From the NCBI RefSeq assembly GCF_019933235.1, contig NZ_CP082945.1, positions 7,849,501 to 7,913,500 of the forward strand: a stretch of 64,000 nt of DNA, written 5' to 3'. Both the position numbers and the translations under genes were made by a program. Below the pieces are notes generated by a model, which was not told where the DNA came from, made no database searches, and saw only the letters and a list, made by a program, of their open reading frames with translations. This document shows positions 40,777-54,193 of this stretch, one piece after another. How positions within the stretch are numbered: position 1 is the first letter of the stretch; the number at the start of each line of letters is the position of its first letter. Source of the stretch: Streptomyces angustmyceticus (GTDB lineage: Bacteria > Actinomycetota > Actinomycetes > Streptomycetales > Streptomycetaceae).

Positions 40777-42060
40777 TCACGGCAATCCGCAGTGCTCTCG
40801 TGCCGGCGCGCCGTGGAACTGCCTGACCATGTTGAGGATGCGGAACTGCGGGTATTGGGGCTTACCTGTGGGCATGGCGAGCCCATGGGCCAGGAGGTCT
40901 TGGACGAAGTCCACGGCCTCGACGTCTGAGTACCCGGAGATCTGGGCGGCCTCGTCCACAGACCAGCTGTCGGGGATCCGGACCAGTCGACCGAAGAAGG
41001 ACCTCGATCTACCAGTCAGCTCCGCAACCGCTGAGTGCACCGACTCCGCAACGCCTGGAGCGCTGTCGTGCGTCGTGCCCTGGGAGACGACCCGGACGTA
41101 GTCCCGCGAAATCTGGTCGAGCACGCAGTCGCTGGAGGAGAACGCGAAGCGGGAGGAGATCTGCTTCATGGTGCCCGGGACGCCGTCCACCAGGTTGCAG
41201 ATTGCGGCGAGCGACCGGCCGTTCTCGCGTGTGACGTCGAACTCCGGGACGTAGTAGCGAACGTAGTTGCGTAACAGGAGGATCGACGCGGTCGGCTCGT
41301 GCCATTGCTCGTGGCCGCCCCGGTCGGGGAGCAACAGTGGGAACACGGGGAATACTCGCTCACTGGGGCCTCCCGCGGGAGTACGTGCGGTGAGCACGAT
41401 GCGGAGTGTGGTGAAGCGCTGGAGCAGGAGTTGGGCGCAGAGCGGGTCGATGCTCTCCGCTGCGTCGCACACGAGCAGCGACGGTTTGTCCCCCACCACG
41501 TCGCTCAGTCCCTGCACCACGTCGGCCAGGTTCGCGGTTGAGCCGTCCAGGTAGCTGCGGATCGAGCCCTCGAAGGGGAACTGCGGGGCGCCCTGCCGGG
41601 AGATCCATAAGACGGGCCAGTCGTCGGCGTGTAATCGGCGCGCTATGTCCGCGGCCAGCCGGGTTTTCCCCACACCGCCGACGCCGGTCAGTGTCACCAG
41701 CCGTTCCGACCGGGTGACCAGCCAGTCGATGAGCGCGTGTACTTCCTGTTCCCGGCCGACCAGGCCGTTGGTGGGGGTGGGGGGCGCGATCGATCCGGAC
41801 AGCGCGTGGGACGCCAGGTCAGCGGGCCGGGCTCGGCCCGCGGCGCTCTCGAAGTCGTGTTGGGCCCGCCCGGTCAGCCGCAGTGCCTGGACCAGCATGC
41901 GTACGGTGTCCAATCGGGGCCGGTGGGTGCGCTTGACCTCCAGATCGCGGACAGCACGCTCGCTCAGGCCCGCCAGGTCGGCCAGTTGCCGCTGGGTGAT
42001 CCCGGCCCGTTGCCGGTGGTCACGGAGGATCGTGCCGAATGATGTACCCATCTTGCTCAC
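40777..42060 (-). CDS. XRE-HTH/NB-ARC ATPase transcriptional regulator
   Basis: A 427-residue regulator. The N-terminal Cro/C1 HTH (FGTILRDHRQRAGITQRQLA, DLAGLSERAVRDLEVKRTHR) is followed by a STAND/NB-ARC ATPase with Walker A GVGGVGKTR (126-134), Walker B SLLVCDAAESI and a helical region with a winged-helix-like segment toward the end. Such AfsR/SARP-like STAND regulators are frequent pathway-specific switches in streptomycete metabolite clusters. There are no C-terminal TPRs, so it is shorter than typical members. It lies 85 bp downstream of carB on the same strand and may be co-transcribed with carAB. Confidence 0.87.
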   Translation of the reverse strand: MSKMGTSFGTILRDHRQRAGITQRQLADLAGLSERAVRDLEVKRTHRPRLDTVRMLVQALRLTGRAQHDFESAAGRARPADLASHALSGSIAPPTPTNGLVGREQEVHALIDWLVTRSERLVTLTGVGGVGKTRLAADIARRLHADDWPVLWISRQGAPQFPFEGSIRSYLDGSTANLADVVQGLSDVVGDKPSLLVCDAAESIDPLCAQLLLQRFTTLRIVLTARTPAGGPSERVFPVFPLLLPDRGGHEQWHEPTASILLLRNYVRYYVPEFDVTRENGRSLAAICNLVDGVPGTMKQISSRFAFSSSDCVLDQISRDYVRVVSQGTTHDSAPGVAESVHSAVAELTGRSRSFFGRLVRIPDSWSVDEAAQISGYSDVEAVDFVQDLLAHGLAMPTGKPQYPQFRILNMVRQFHGAPAREHCGLP

Positions 42061-42145
42061 ACCGCCTTCGTCAGAAGTGGGGGGCGCCGTAGCCCGGCGA
42101 CGGGGACCACGGTGGGCAGCGCTGCCGCGCGCCCGGACCCGCAGT

Positions 42146-45420
<3,275 letters not shown>

Positions 45421-45421
<1 letters not shown>

Positions 45422-46536
45422 CAGCGGTCCCCCTCCATGAGCTGCGCGAAGTGGTCGAACAGCGGCGCCGCGTCATGCGGTCCGGCCGCCGATTCCGGGT
45501 GGAACTGCACCGAGAACGCGGGGCGGTCCAGCAGCCGCAGCCCTTCGACAGTGCAGTCGTTGGCGCAATGGTGGCTGACCGCCGCGGGGCCGAAGTCGGT
45601 CGCGAACTCCTCGCCCGGCTCTCCCTCCACCGCGAACCCGTGATTCTGCGCGGTGATCGCGACCGCACCAGTCGTGGCATCCACCACCGGAATGTTGATT
45701 CCCCGGTGCCCGTAGCGGAGCTTGTACGTCTCACGCCCCAGCGCCCGGCCCAGGATCTGGTTGCCGAAACAGATCCCGAACAGTGGGATGCGGCGGTCGA
45801 GGATCCGCCGGACCAGCTCCACCTGCGCGTCGGCAGTCGCCGGGTCTCCCGGGCCGTTCGACAGGAAGACGCCGTCTGCGCCGATGGCCAGCACCTCGTC
45901 CAGTGGCGTGGAGGAGGGCAGGATGTGCACCTCCATGCCGCGGAGGGCCATCATGCGCGGGGTGTTCGTCTTGATGCCCAGGTCCAGCGCTGCAACGGTG
46001 AATCGTTTCCGCCCTCGAGCCGGGACGACGTACGGGCGGCAGGTGGTGACCTGGGTGGCCAGCTCCGCGCCCAGCCCACGGGGACCGGCGGAGACTTGGG
46101 CGACCATCCGCTTTGGCGCGGATAGCGCGGAGCCGGAGAATATCCCACCGCGCATCGTGCCGTGCTCGCGTACGTGCCGGGTGAGTCCGCGGGTGTCGAC
46201 TCCGGCGATGCCCACCACGCCCTGGTCCACCAACTCCGCTTCCAGCGACCGCCGCGAGCGCCAGCTGGAAGGCATCCGCGCGGGGTCGCGCACCGCGTAG
46301 CCGGCCACCCAGATGTGTTGTGATTCGTCATCCTCGTCGTTCCAACCGGTGTTTCCGATCTGCGGTGCCGTCGACACCACGATCTGTCGGTGGTACGAGG
46401 GATCTGTCAAGGTTTCCTGATACCCAGTCATACCCGTGGTGAACACCACTTCGCCCAAGCATGACCCAGTTCTACCGAATTCCGCACCGTGAAAAATCCG
46501 GCCATCTTCCAGCACCAACATCGCAGCAGACCGCAC
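45421..46536 (-). CDS. carA: Carbamoyl-phosphate synthase small (glutaminase) subunit
   Basis: A 371-residue CarA. It has an N-terminal CPSase_sm domain (LVLEDGRIFHGAEFGRTGSC, TTGMTGYQETLTDPSYHRQI) and a class I glutamine amidotransferase with nucleophile Cys256 in LFGICFGNQILGRALG and the His346/Glu348 pair in VQFHPESAAGP. It supplies ammonia to CarB. GTG 46536 is chosen because GGGGGA lies five bases upstream; the ORF to 46590 has no ribosome binding site. AT-rich DNA at about 46620-46680 is a likely promoter. It is coupled to carB by a one-base stop/start overlap. Confidence 0.94.
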
Positions 46537-47558
46537 GGTTTCCCCCTTGTGACGACACACGAGGCCAGTTGATTTTCGGCTTCCGAACATGCGCTAAGAC
46601 GCAACCCCGCACGGCGGGACGCGCCTGTGATCCATGAAATTGAGCCGAATCCGATGAAAAAGAGGCAAGGTTATGGCACCTTCGCGTGCTGACGTCGGAG
46701 AGTCCACTCCGAGATCTCCGCGAAACACCGAGTACCTGGGAATTCTCCCGTCATCCCCATCGCGCCACGGTGAACTGGGACACGTGTCGGATTCGGCGGG
46801 CAGGCGTACATGCCCACTGTCGATGTCTCCCTTGCGGGGCGAGTCGGCCGGGCGGAGCAGACCCGTCGGGCGCTCCCTTACCTCGGACAGCGGGAGCCCC
46901 GGCCGCTCCGGCGCCTGATTCACTTGACCATGCCCAGGCACCCGGTCTGCTCGGGCCCGGCATACGTCTGCGCAACCGCAGCTTCAATGCTCATGAGTGA
47001 CCTCCGACAGTCCGGACCACGTGGGGTGGGATGCGTCGTTGAATGCCGACCGGACCTTGGCCGCAGGGCTCGAGAGTCCTGCCCGCAGTTGGCTTCGTAA
47101 GGGCTTCACTCCGGCGGGCTCCCTCCAGGTATCCCGACCCGCTCAACCGGCGGGCATGGTTTCGGCTTCAGGCGTACAGCGCAGGCGCCGACGAACACCG
47201 GAAAGCTTCGCAGAAAAGTGCAGAGAGGTCGTACCCAACGGACCCAGTGCGTTCTACCCATGGGTATACGCCGCTGACCAGCACTGTTCCCGTTCTCTCT
47301 GTGGATTTTTCCGCACCTGGGGACCAGTTTTTCCGCCGGTTCTTCCGCCCCTCCTCTGTTGGTCGCCCCCGTTCCCGGCCCTTGCCGCGCGGTTGGCCGG
47401 ACAGTAGCCGGGCCGGGGATGTCAGGACCTGCGGGCAGTGACGAGGGCGTGCTTCATAGCCCGGGCGGCCGCGGCGGTACCCCCGTCCGCGGGCACCACG
47501 CGTCGCGGACCATCCGCTCCCAGTGCTCGGTGGCGAAGTAGCTGCCGGCGCGGACAGA
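46537..47558. other. Non-coding stretch upstream of carA
   Basis: About 1 kb with no recognisable full gene. It contains an AT-rich probable carA promoter (46620-46680), a small CCCGC-N3-GCGGG hairpin near 46605-46617 in the carA leader, and one short ORF with a good ribosome binding site (listed separately). Near 47440-47550 the minus strand reads AGSYFATEHWERMVRDAWCP, possibly the end of a decayed gene. Confidence 0.4.
46920..46994 (-). CDS. Candidate 24-residue peptide gene upstream of carA
   Basis: A 25-codon frame from ATG 46994 to TGA 46920. GGAGG lies exactly six bases upstream of the ATG, one of the better ribosome binding sites in this part of the window. The peptide begins MSIEAAVAQTY and ends GCLGMVK; it has one Cys and no membrane segment. 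It could be a leader peptide, a precursor of a modified peptide, or a gene start whose remainder is lost. An overlapping longer frame from 46941 shows no family. I do not recognise it. Confidence 0.35.
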   Translation of the reverse strand: MSIEAAVAQTYAGPEQTGCLGMVK

Positions 47559-48149
47559 TCACCAATGCCAGCCATCAGGCGGTCGTTCTGTTGTGGGAGT
47601 GAGGTAGGCGGCGAGCGCCTCACAGAGCCAGGCGGTCGGGCGGTCGGGGTTGAAGCCGTGCCGTAGCAGCTCGGCCTGCCAGTCGGCGCTCAGGTCGACG
47701 GGGACCACGACGCGGCGGCAGCGGGCGGCCGTTTGGTCCCTGGTCGGCAGCCGGGCCAGGAGGCCGTCCTTGTACGCGCACAATCGCGGGCCGTCCATCT
47801 CGTACACCGTGCTGTGCGTGTCCTCGGGCCACCGCAGGCGAAAGGCATGGGTGTCCAACCCGGCACCGAGCAACACGAACTGCCGACAGCCCATCTCCTG
47901 CGCGGCGTGCACGTAGTCGTCGAAGAACCGGGTGCGCAGCGGCACGTAGTAGACGAGTCACTGCCAAAGGGGGTCGCGGTCTCTCGGGGAACGGCCATGT
48001 GTCCAGGGAACCAGCCGCCGCGAGAAGACGTTCGGCCACCGCGTCGCGGTAGAGCGCGTCGGGCCGCCCGTTTTCGGTGACCGTGCACCAGTCACCAGCA
48101 TCGCCGTCAGCTCGACTCCGGAGGGCAGCGGGGGTGTGTTGGCCGGCAT
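47559..48149 (-). pseudogene. SAM-dependent methyltransferase (TIGR00027-like), frameshifted and truncated
   Basis: Starting at MPANTPPLPSGVELTAMLVT (48149), the homology moves between frames: GRPDALYRDAVAERLLAAAG, then YYVPLRTRFFDDYVHAAQEM, GCRQFVLLGAGLDTHAFRLR and LSADWQAELLRHGFNPDRPT. This reconstructs a leucine-carboxyl-methyltransferase-like family with its VLLGAGLDTRAFR motif, but at least two frameshifts separate the parts. The protein ends early after ALAAYLTP, so the C-terminal quarter is missing. Confidence 0.75.
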
Positions 48150-48481
48150 AGGGACATCTCCTCCACGCTGCGATCTCCGGACTGTTCACTCTTTCCTCGT
48201 ATCCCAACATTTCCAGGTGCTGTGGGTGCAGCCAGCCTTGCATCCTCTTGGGCCATTCAGGATGCGGCCAACTCCTGGATGGCCTTGCCACGTTGAATCA
48301 GGAAAATCCAGCGCAGATTCAATGCAAGTGAGCGGACCTGCCGCACCTACTGTCGTACACCACGTCGAAAGTGCTGCCGAGTCGACGCGCAATGCGTTCC
48401 CAAGCGCGTGCTCGCATATGGGCCAGTTCGCGACCGTTTCACGTGCGGGGCGGCTGCGGCCGTGCCGCACCGCCGGTCGCG

Positions 48482-49245
48482 TCAATGTCGGTTCCAGACC
48501 GGTGTGCGCTTCTCCGCGAAGGCGCGGGCTCCCTCCTCCGCGTCCTTCGAGGCGTTTACCGGGGCCGCGATCTCATCCTGTGCCGCGAAGGCGGCCGCCG
48601 AGTCCCTGCCACCGCAGACCTGCTGCACGCGCTTGATGGCGGCCAGCGGGAGGGGGGCGTTGCGAGCGATGCGGTGCGCCAGCTCCAGTGCGGCCGGCAG
48701 GCTCTCACCGTCCGCGACAACCCGGTTGACCAGCCCGAAGTGCTCGGCCGTCGCGGCCGTCAGTGGCTGGCCGGTGAGCAGCGTCTCCATGGCAACTGGT
48801 AGGGAAGGCGCTGCGGCAGCCGCAGGGCGCCGCCCTCGGCCGGAATGAGCCCGCGGGTCACCTCAGGGAGCGCGAACGTGGCCGAGCGGCCGCATACGAT
48901 CAGATCGCAGGCGAGGGCGAGTTCGAGCCCACCGCCGAGCGCCCAGCCCTCCACGGCGGCGATGACCGGCTTCTCCAGCTGGGCCCGGGTCAACCCGCAG
49001 AACCCCTGGCTATCGACGAGAGGTATGCCCTCGGTCGGGAACGCCTTCAGGTCCATGCCGGCGCTGAAGGTGCCTCCGGCGCCCGTGATCACTCCGACCG
49101 ACAGGGCATCGTCATCCGCGAAGCGCCTCAGCGCGTCGGCGAGTTGTTGCGACACCGCGCGGTTGACTGCGTTGCGTGCCTCGGCCCGATCGATTGTCAT
49201 GACGCATACCCGGTCTTGGACGGACGTCGTGACCACTCTCGTCAT
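48482..49245 (-). pseudogene. Enoyl-CoA hydratase/isomerase (crotonase), single frameshift
   Basis: From ATG 49245 the frame encodes a crotonase: VMTIDRAEARNAVNRAVSQQ, the oxyanion-hole segments GAGGTFSAGMDLKAF and AAVEGWALGGGLELALACDL, then RLPYQL. At about 48788 the frame breaks and homology continues in another frame with METLLTGQPLTAATAEHFGL, VNRVVA, to NASKDAEEGARAFAEKRTPV. A one-base deletion explains the break. All core motifs are otherwise intact, so the loss is recent or a sequencing error. An intact enzyme would be 254 residues. Confidence 0.8.
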
Positions 49246-49297
49246 GTACACCACCCTTGGTGTTCCCGCCGCGGACAGTGCACCGCTCAAGGGGTGG

Positions 49298-50899
49298 TCA
49301 TGCACATCGCGTCGATACCTCCCCAGGCGCCCCGATATACGGCGTTTGATTGCTCGACACCTGCCCAGCATTGCCGTCCGCTACTCCCGTCGTGCAAAAC
49401 CCCTTGATCCTCTCGTGGAGCTCGCGGCTGAGGTGGCTGTTCCGGTACGGCGGCCCTGAGACCTCGGCGAGGAGCTCCTGCAGACTCAGCCGCAACATGG
49501 TCAGCCGCTGGGTGGGGCGGACCTCCAGCACCGGGTCGAGAGTGTCCGGTACCGCGTCCAGTTCGCCCTTGCGCAAGTAGGCTCGGGCCAGGTCGATCCG
49601 GGTGAGCATCTCCATGCCGTAGTACCGCTGCCCGCGGGGCAGTCGCTCATGGAGCGTCAGCGCTCCCCGGAGCTTGGCCAGCGAGTCGCCTGTGCGATTC
49701 AGTAGTAGCAGGGAGCCTCCGGCGAGATAGCGCTCCCGGTCCTGGGTGAGGTTGAAGAACACATCCTCTCGGTTCGGGTCGGCGTCGTAGACCGAGCCGT
49801 GCTCCCACTGCGCCAGCAGCGCGAGTGCTTCTCCGGCCTCCCCCTCCGCGCCCCAGGCCCGCGCCTCCAGCAGGGTGAGGTAGGAATCTGTGCCATCGGG
49901 AAAGCTGCGGCGACGGCCGTCGGCGGCGAGCCGTGCCGACTCCGGGTAGTCGCCGGCCCAGAACGCCAAGCGGGACTGGACCGCCCGGATCCACCGCCGG
50001 GCGCCGTCGTGGTCGGCCTGTTCCGCGCACATCCAGCCGGCCCGGACATGGGTGAGTGCGGCGGCGTGGTGGCCCAGGTCCTCACAAAGCCAAGCGAGCA
50101 GGGCACAGGTCTTGGCGGCGAGCAAATACAACTCACGGGTGTACGCAAGCTGTTGACGATCACGCAGGAGAGAGGTCACCCTGTCCCTCAGTTGGAGGGC
50201 GCGGCGGAGAGAGATGGGCAAGGGGCTGCGCATCAGGACGTATGTGAGGTCCAGGAGCTCTTGGTGCAGCTTCCCCAGCACCTCCTCGTCAACATTTGTC
50301 TCGGTCGCCAGAAAAGCCAACTGCAGAGATTCTTCCGAGCTACGCTCCAGAGTCTCGAAAATGTCCTGAGTCGGAGGACGCCCCGGGGAATGAGCTGAGG
50401 AAACATCCAGCATCGCGAACGCCGGACGGGACGTACCCGGTGCTCCGTCGAACATGTTCCGTTTCGTATCAGATGAATCCGGCGCCCCTGTTCTGGTTCT
50501 ATTTTGCGCAGCCGCCGCGTGGTACGCGGCTCGCTCCGCCTCCGGCAAGTGCTGTAGGTCCGAGTAATCGACCAGCTCGTCCCAGGAGACCCCGTAGATC
50601 TCGCTGAGGGTGCGCAGCGCCTTCATGGAGGGGCGTGTCCCGCGCGCAGGCCACTGTTCATAGTCCCAGATGCGGGCGCCTTTCATGGGCGCTCTCGGGT
50701 CGCTGAGCAGCGCGTTGAAGCGGCCCGCTACCTCGTCCAGGGTCAGTTCGTTGGCCAGTCGCCAGGCGAGACGCGGCCGCATCGCGCAGCTGCGCATGAG
50801 CTCCGCCGCCATGTGGTGAACGAGCTGTCCCTCGGCAACGCCTAATCGGAGCAGATCGGCACGCATTTTTTGACGGTGCGGCTTTCTCCCCGGCTGCAT
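49298..50899 (-). CDS. XRE-HTH/TPR transcriptional regulator
   Basis: A protein of about 533 residues with an N-terminal DNA-binding domain of the Streptomyces XRE-TPR type (RLANELTLDEVAGRFNALLS, MKGARIWDYEQWPARGTRPS, KALRTLSEIYGVSWDELVDY) followed by a disordered linker and many tetratricopeptide helices (CEDLGHHAAALTHVRAGWMC, QSRLAFWAGDYPESARLAAD, IDLARAYLRKGELDAVPDTL). These proteins commonly control specialised metabolism or development. ATG 50899 is used; in-frame GTG 50911 and TTG 50920 are possible, the latter closest to a GGGGG run. It lies inside the candidate biosynthetic locus. Confidence 0.83.
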   Translation of the reverse strand: MQPGRKPHRQKMRADLLRLGVAEGQLVHHMAAELMRSCAMRPRLAWRLANELTLDEVAGRFNALLSDPRAPMKGARIWDYEQWPARGTRPSMKALRTLSEIYGVSWDELVDYSDLQHLPEAERAAYHAAAAQNRTRTGAPDSSDTKRNMFDGAPGTSRPAFAMLDVSSAHSPGRPPTQDIFETLERSSEESLQLAFLATETNVDEEVLGKLHQELLDLTYVLMRSPLPISLRRALQLRDRVTSLLRDRQQLAYTRELYLLAAKTCALLAWLCEDLGHHAAALTHVRAGWMCAEQADHDGARRWIRAVQSRLAFWAGDYPESARLAADGRRRSFPDGTDSYLTLLEARAWGAEGEAGEALALLAQWEHGSVYDADPNREDVFFNLTQDRERYLAGGSLLLLNRTGDSLAKLRGALTLHERLPRGQRYYGMEMLTRIDLARAYLRKGELDAVPDTLDPVLEVRPTQRLTMLRLSLQELLAEVSGPPYRNSHLSRELHERIKGFCTTGVADGNAGQVSSNQTPYIGAPGEVSTRCA

Positions 50900-51519
50900 G
50901 GATTTACTCACAGCCAACACCCCCAGTGACGTGGAACCTCCTCAAAGGCATCTTCGTCATGTTCCGCACGGAACCCACCACGACGTCTTCGTCATCCCTC
51001 TGCCCTGCCGGAAAGGCCGGTCGCCGCACGTGCTCAGAGTATGGTTTTTCGTCTGTTCGAATTCCGGGAAACTGGCGGCCCCCACCGACGACCAGTTGAG
51101 GCCCTCCCGCCGAATGTCGGACACGGAACGTCACCATCCCAAGTCGTTTCGCGTACGCTCGATGGCGTAGCGTCGAAGGTCGTTGAAGGGCGGCCAGTGG
51201 GGGCGGTGCGTCTTCTCGCCCGCTCCGAACCGGCCGAGGAGACGTCGGCGTTCTCCCCCTGTGGCGGGTTGAATGGGACAGCGCGGTGAGGGAACAGGCA
51301 CAGTCACGTGTGTCTCCAGCCTTGGGGTCAGTGCAACCGTTGGTGCTGAGAGTGATCTTGTCCGGTTAGCGCGCTTAGCGGCTGGTTTCCAGTCAGATGG
51401 TCCTCGGCTGGTTCGGACGGGTCGGCGAGCCGTCCTGTTACCGCTGACCGCCGTTCGACGGCTCTCGGTGCGATCGGACAGCGGCATGTTCTTGAGGCCG
51501 GACATCGGCCTCGGATCCC
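50900..51519. other. Region without a recognised gene
   Basis: No frame here shows a family motif. The minus-strand reading frame of the adjacent IS630 relic stays open across 51131-51510 but encodes sequence unlike any transposase end. Confidence 0.35.
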
Positions 51520-52090
51520 CTGCCCTCTCGTGGCGTAGCTGATCAAGGTGTGGGAATGCGCGGGCTTCGCCCTCGCGTTCCAGGCGTTGATGTGGTTGCG
51601 GATCTGCTGGACCAGGGCGTTGATGCTGGAGAAAGCGCTGCGGCGGAAGGGGTACTGGGAGGTGATCCCGAACCAGATCTGTATCTGGTTCATCCGCGAG
51701 GACCCGACAGGGGCGAAGATGGAAGTGGGCGTGTGGGTTTTCCGCCAGCCATGCCTCCACGTCCGGGAGCGTATGCGTGGACAGGTTGTCCAGGAAGGTA
51801 TGGATCTCCCTTCCGTGCTCGACGGCCGGCTTCAGGACGGCCAGGAAGTTCGTGCCGTTCCGGTTCGGCTTGCATTCGCCAGGCACCTCACCGGCCGCCG
51901 GCGCCGAACGCCGAGCCTTTCGAGATCTTGTAGGTGTCCGAACGGTGCGGTTTCAGACTCTCCTCACGCCAGCCCCTGGCAACGTACTGCCGGGACGCCG
52001 AGCTGCCTGCGTAGCGCTTCAGGTGGCCGGCCGGTGTTCGTGTCGACCAGTGGGAGAGAGTCCGGAATCCACCGGCGGGGACATCCTCGT
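51520..52090 (-). mobile_element. IS630-family transposase relic
   Basis: Fragments of one transposase appear in order on the minus strand: LSHWSTRTPAGHL and WREESLKPHRSDTYKISKGS (about 52070-51905), NRNGTNFLAVLKPAVEHGRE and IHTFLDNLSTHTLPDVEAWL with a catalytic Asp (about 51860-51740), then, in a different frame, LNQIQIWFGITSQYPFRRSA with the catalytic Glu replaced by Gln (51690 on). Frameshifts and the lost Glu (normally NQIEIWF) show it is dead. Terminal repeats were not found. It is not the same subgroup as the element at 60.7-61.8 kb. Confidence 0.75.
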
Positions 52091-52254
52091 CAAGGCGATC
52101 ACCCGGCCCGCACCCGAGGCGCCACGACAGTCGGCACATCGCGCAGACCCGCCTATACCGGCAGCTCAGCCATCGGTTCAGGGAAGAGATGAGATCCGTA
52201 CCAGACTCAACGATTACGGCAGCCTCAGGATCCACAAACCGAATCACGAGAACA

Positions 52255-53466
52255 CTAAAGCGCATCGCCGCGTCGCCGGGCGGATACCACCATCCAAACC
52301 GTGGCGACCAATGGCATGACCAGCACCACAGCGCCGATCCAGCCCAGCGAGCGCTGTGGGTATCCCGCCGCCAGAGCCTGACCGCCGATCACCGATCCCA
52401 GTCCGTTACCGAGGTTGAACGCCGAGGTGTTGGCGGACAGCGCCAGGACGGAACTGCCGCCGGCTGCGCCGAGCACCCAGGTGTTCAGCGCAGGAATCAA
52501 GGCCCCGGACGCCAGGCCCAGCCCGAACACTGCTGTCGCTGCCAGCGGCTTGCTGGCCAACATCGCGCCGAACAACAGCAGTACGACGCCCAACAGCACC
52601 AACAGCACCAACACAGTGCCCCGTACCGACCGGTCCGCCAGCGGCCCGCCGGCGAGGTTGCCCACAAGGCTGCCGACCCCGAACACGAACAGCAGCAGGG
52701 TCACCATCGTCGGGGCCAGCCCGGTGGTGTCGGCCAGCGAAGGCCCGATGTAGGCATAGGGAGTGAACCAGGCGATCTGGGACAGCGTCGTCACAGTCAG
52801 CGCGAGCAGCACCGGCCCCCGGCCGAGCACCGTGACCTCGCTTCGTACGCTCTGCGGCCGCTGCTGGCCGCCGCCCGCCGGCAGCAGTGCCACCAGCACG
52901 GTGGCACCGACCACATTGACCCCGGCCACTGCCCAGAACGCCGACCGCCAGCCCCACTGCTGCCCGATCAGCGTCCCCAGTGGCCCACCGAAGACCGTTG
53001 CCGCGGTGAATCCGGCGGTCACCCACGAAACCGCCGAAGCCGCACGATGCGGCGGTGACATCCGCACGGCCGAGACGATGCAGGCGGCGGCGAACGTACT
53101 GTGGGTCAGCGCGGCGACCGTGCGAGCCGCGACCATCATCCCGAAGCTCCCGGCTGCCGCGACGAAGACATTGGCGAGCGCGAAGACCAGCATCAGCACC
53201 ACGATGAGCCGTTTGAGCGGCACCCGCGCCGTCAGGGCACTGACCGCCGGCCCTCCAATTGCAGCCGCCAACGCATATGCGCTCAGCAGCCAGCCCGCGC
53301 TCGGTACGGACACCTTCAACGACTGGGAGATGTCTCCCAGCAGACCGACCAGGACGTACTCCGACGAGCAGAGGGCGAACACACACAGTGGCAGCGCCAA
53401 TAGGGCACCCGTGCGTGTCCTGCCCTCCACTAAGCCGGAGTGAGCCTCATCCGTCGTCACGGCCAC
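52255..53466 (-). CDS. MFS transporter (DHA1-type efflux)
   Basis: A 403-residue, 12-helix major-facilitator protein. Helix 1 is LLALPLCVFALCSSEYVLVG, motif A-like ALTARVPLKRLIVVLMLVFA follows helix 2, the antiporter motif C-like GGPLGTLIGQQWGWRSAFWA is near helix 5, and the second half starts at about residue 205. It resembles the AraJ/YdhP/chloramphenicol-efflux branch. GTG 53466 is preferred (GAGAGGA seven bases upstream). It is divergent from a PadR-type repressor and sits beside the thyX-to-carbamoyltransferase genes, so it may export the product or a toxic intermediate. Confidence 0.9.
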   Translation of the reverse strand: MAVTTDEAHSGLVEGRTRTGALLALPLCVFALCSSEYVLVGLLGDISQSLKVSVPSAGWLLSAYALAAAIGGPAVSALTARVPLKRLIVVLMLVFALANVFVAAAGSFGMMVAARTVAALTHSTFAAACIVSAVRMSPPHRAASAVSWVTAGFTAATVFGGPLGTLIGQQWGWRSAFWAVAGVNVVGATVLVALLPAGGGQQRPQSVRSEVTVLGRGPVLLALTVTTLSQIAWFTPYAYIGPSLADTTGLAPTMVTLLLFVFGVGSLVGNLAGGPLADRSVRGTVLVLLVLLGVVLLLFGAMLASKPLAATAVFGLGLASGALIPALNTWVLGAAGGSSVLALSANTSAFNLGNGLGSVIGGQALAAGYPQRSLGWIGAVVLVMPLVATVWMVVSARRRGDAL

Positions 53467-53512
53467 TGCAAATTCCTCTCTCGCAGTCAAGGTACCTAGA
53501 TGTCGATGTATA

Positions 53513-53525
53513 ACGTAGGCTACGT
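53513..53525. promoter_or_regulatory. ACGTAG-N-CTACGT palindrome, probable PadR operator
   Basis: A 13-bp palindrome with a single central base lies in the AT-rich 136-bp gap between the divergent MFS and PadR genes. PadR proteins bind short dyads in exactly this context. The flanking TATA and AAT suggest overlap with a promoter. Confidence 0.55.
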
Positions 53526-53602
53526 AATCAGGTGCGGGCAATATGGTTCCGGGTCGGCCGACGGGCCGTCAGAAGCTCGGCGACCACACAGAACAGGGGA
53601 TA

Positions 53603-54145
53603 ATGCGAGACATGCTGGAGCTGGCGATCTTGGGGTTCCTCTACGACACCTCGCTGCACGGGTACGACCTGCGCCGCCGGATCGCCGCTCTCGCTGGTCA
53701 CATTCGCCCCATCGCGGACGGCACGCTCTACCCCGCGATCAAGCGGCTGGAGAAGGCCGGCCTCCTCGCCCGGGAAACCCGGCCCGGCCAGGCCGCCGCC
53801 CCCCGGCACATGCTCACCCTCACCGAACAAGGCACGGCCGAGTTGCGCGAGCGCCTACGTCGCCCGGTCGAGCAGGACATCACCGACGAGGGCCGCTGGT
53901 TCGTCCTCCTGGCCTTTCTGCGCCATTTGCGTAATCCCGCAGAGGAGGCCGCGGTGCTTCGTCGACGCCTGGCCTTCCTCACCGAACCGTCCAGCTACTT
54001 CTACGAGGACGGGCGCCCGTTGCGGGCCGAGGACTTCGACGACCCCTACCGTCGGGGCATGCTCAGCATCGCCCGGGCCACCAGTGCCGCGGAGCTGGCC
54101 TGGCTGCACGAGACCCTCGCCGTGCTCGAACCGCCACCCCAGTAA
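53603..54145 (+). CDS. PadR-family transcriptional regulator
   Basis: A 180-residue PadR protein: a winged helix MLELAILGFLYDTSLHGYDL, RRRIAALAGHIRPIADGTLY and PAIKRLEKAGLLARETRPGQ, with the hallmark GTLYPAIKRLE, followed by the C-terminal dimerisation helices (LLAFLRHLRNPAEEAAVLRR). AGGGGA precedes ATG 53603; the ORF start at 53543 is too far upstream. It is divergent from the MFS exporter, with a palindrome between, which is the standard layout for substrate-responsive repression of an efflux pump. Confidence 0.92.
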   Translation: MRDMLELAILGFLYDTSLHGYDLRRRIAALAGHIRPIADGTLYPAIKRLEKAGLLARETRPGQAAAPRHMLTLTEQGTAELRERLRRPVEQDITDEGRWFVLLAFLRHLRNPAEEAAVLRRRLAFLTEPSSYFYEDGRPLRAEDFDDPYRRGMLSIARATSAAELAWLHETLAVLEPPPQ

Positions 54146-54193
54146 CGGCAGTTAACATTTCGTCTCATTCGGTGTGCTCGGTAGTCTGAACTT

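Noticed and set aside
46980..47170. Possible structured RNA upstream of the small ORF near 47 kb
   Set aside because: GCCCGCCGG occurs twice, but as a direct and not an inverted repeat, and the sequence does not match any riboswitch core I know.
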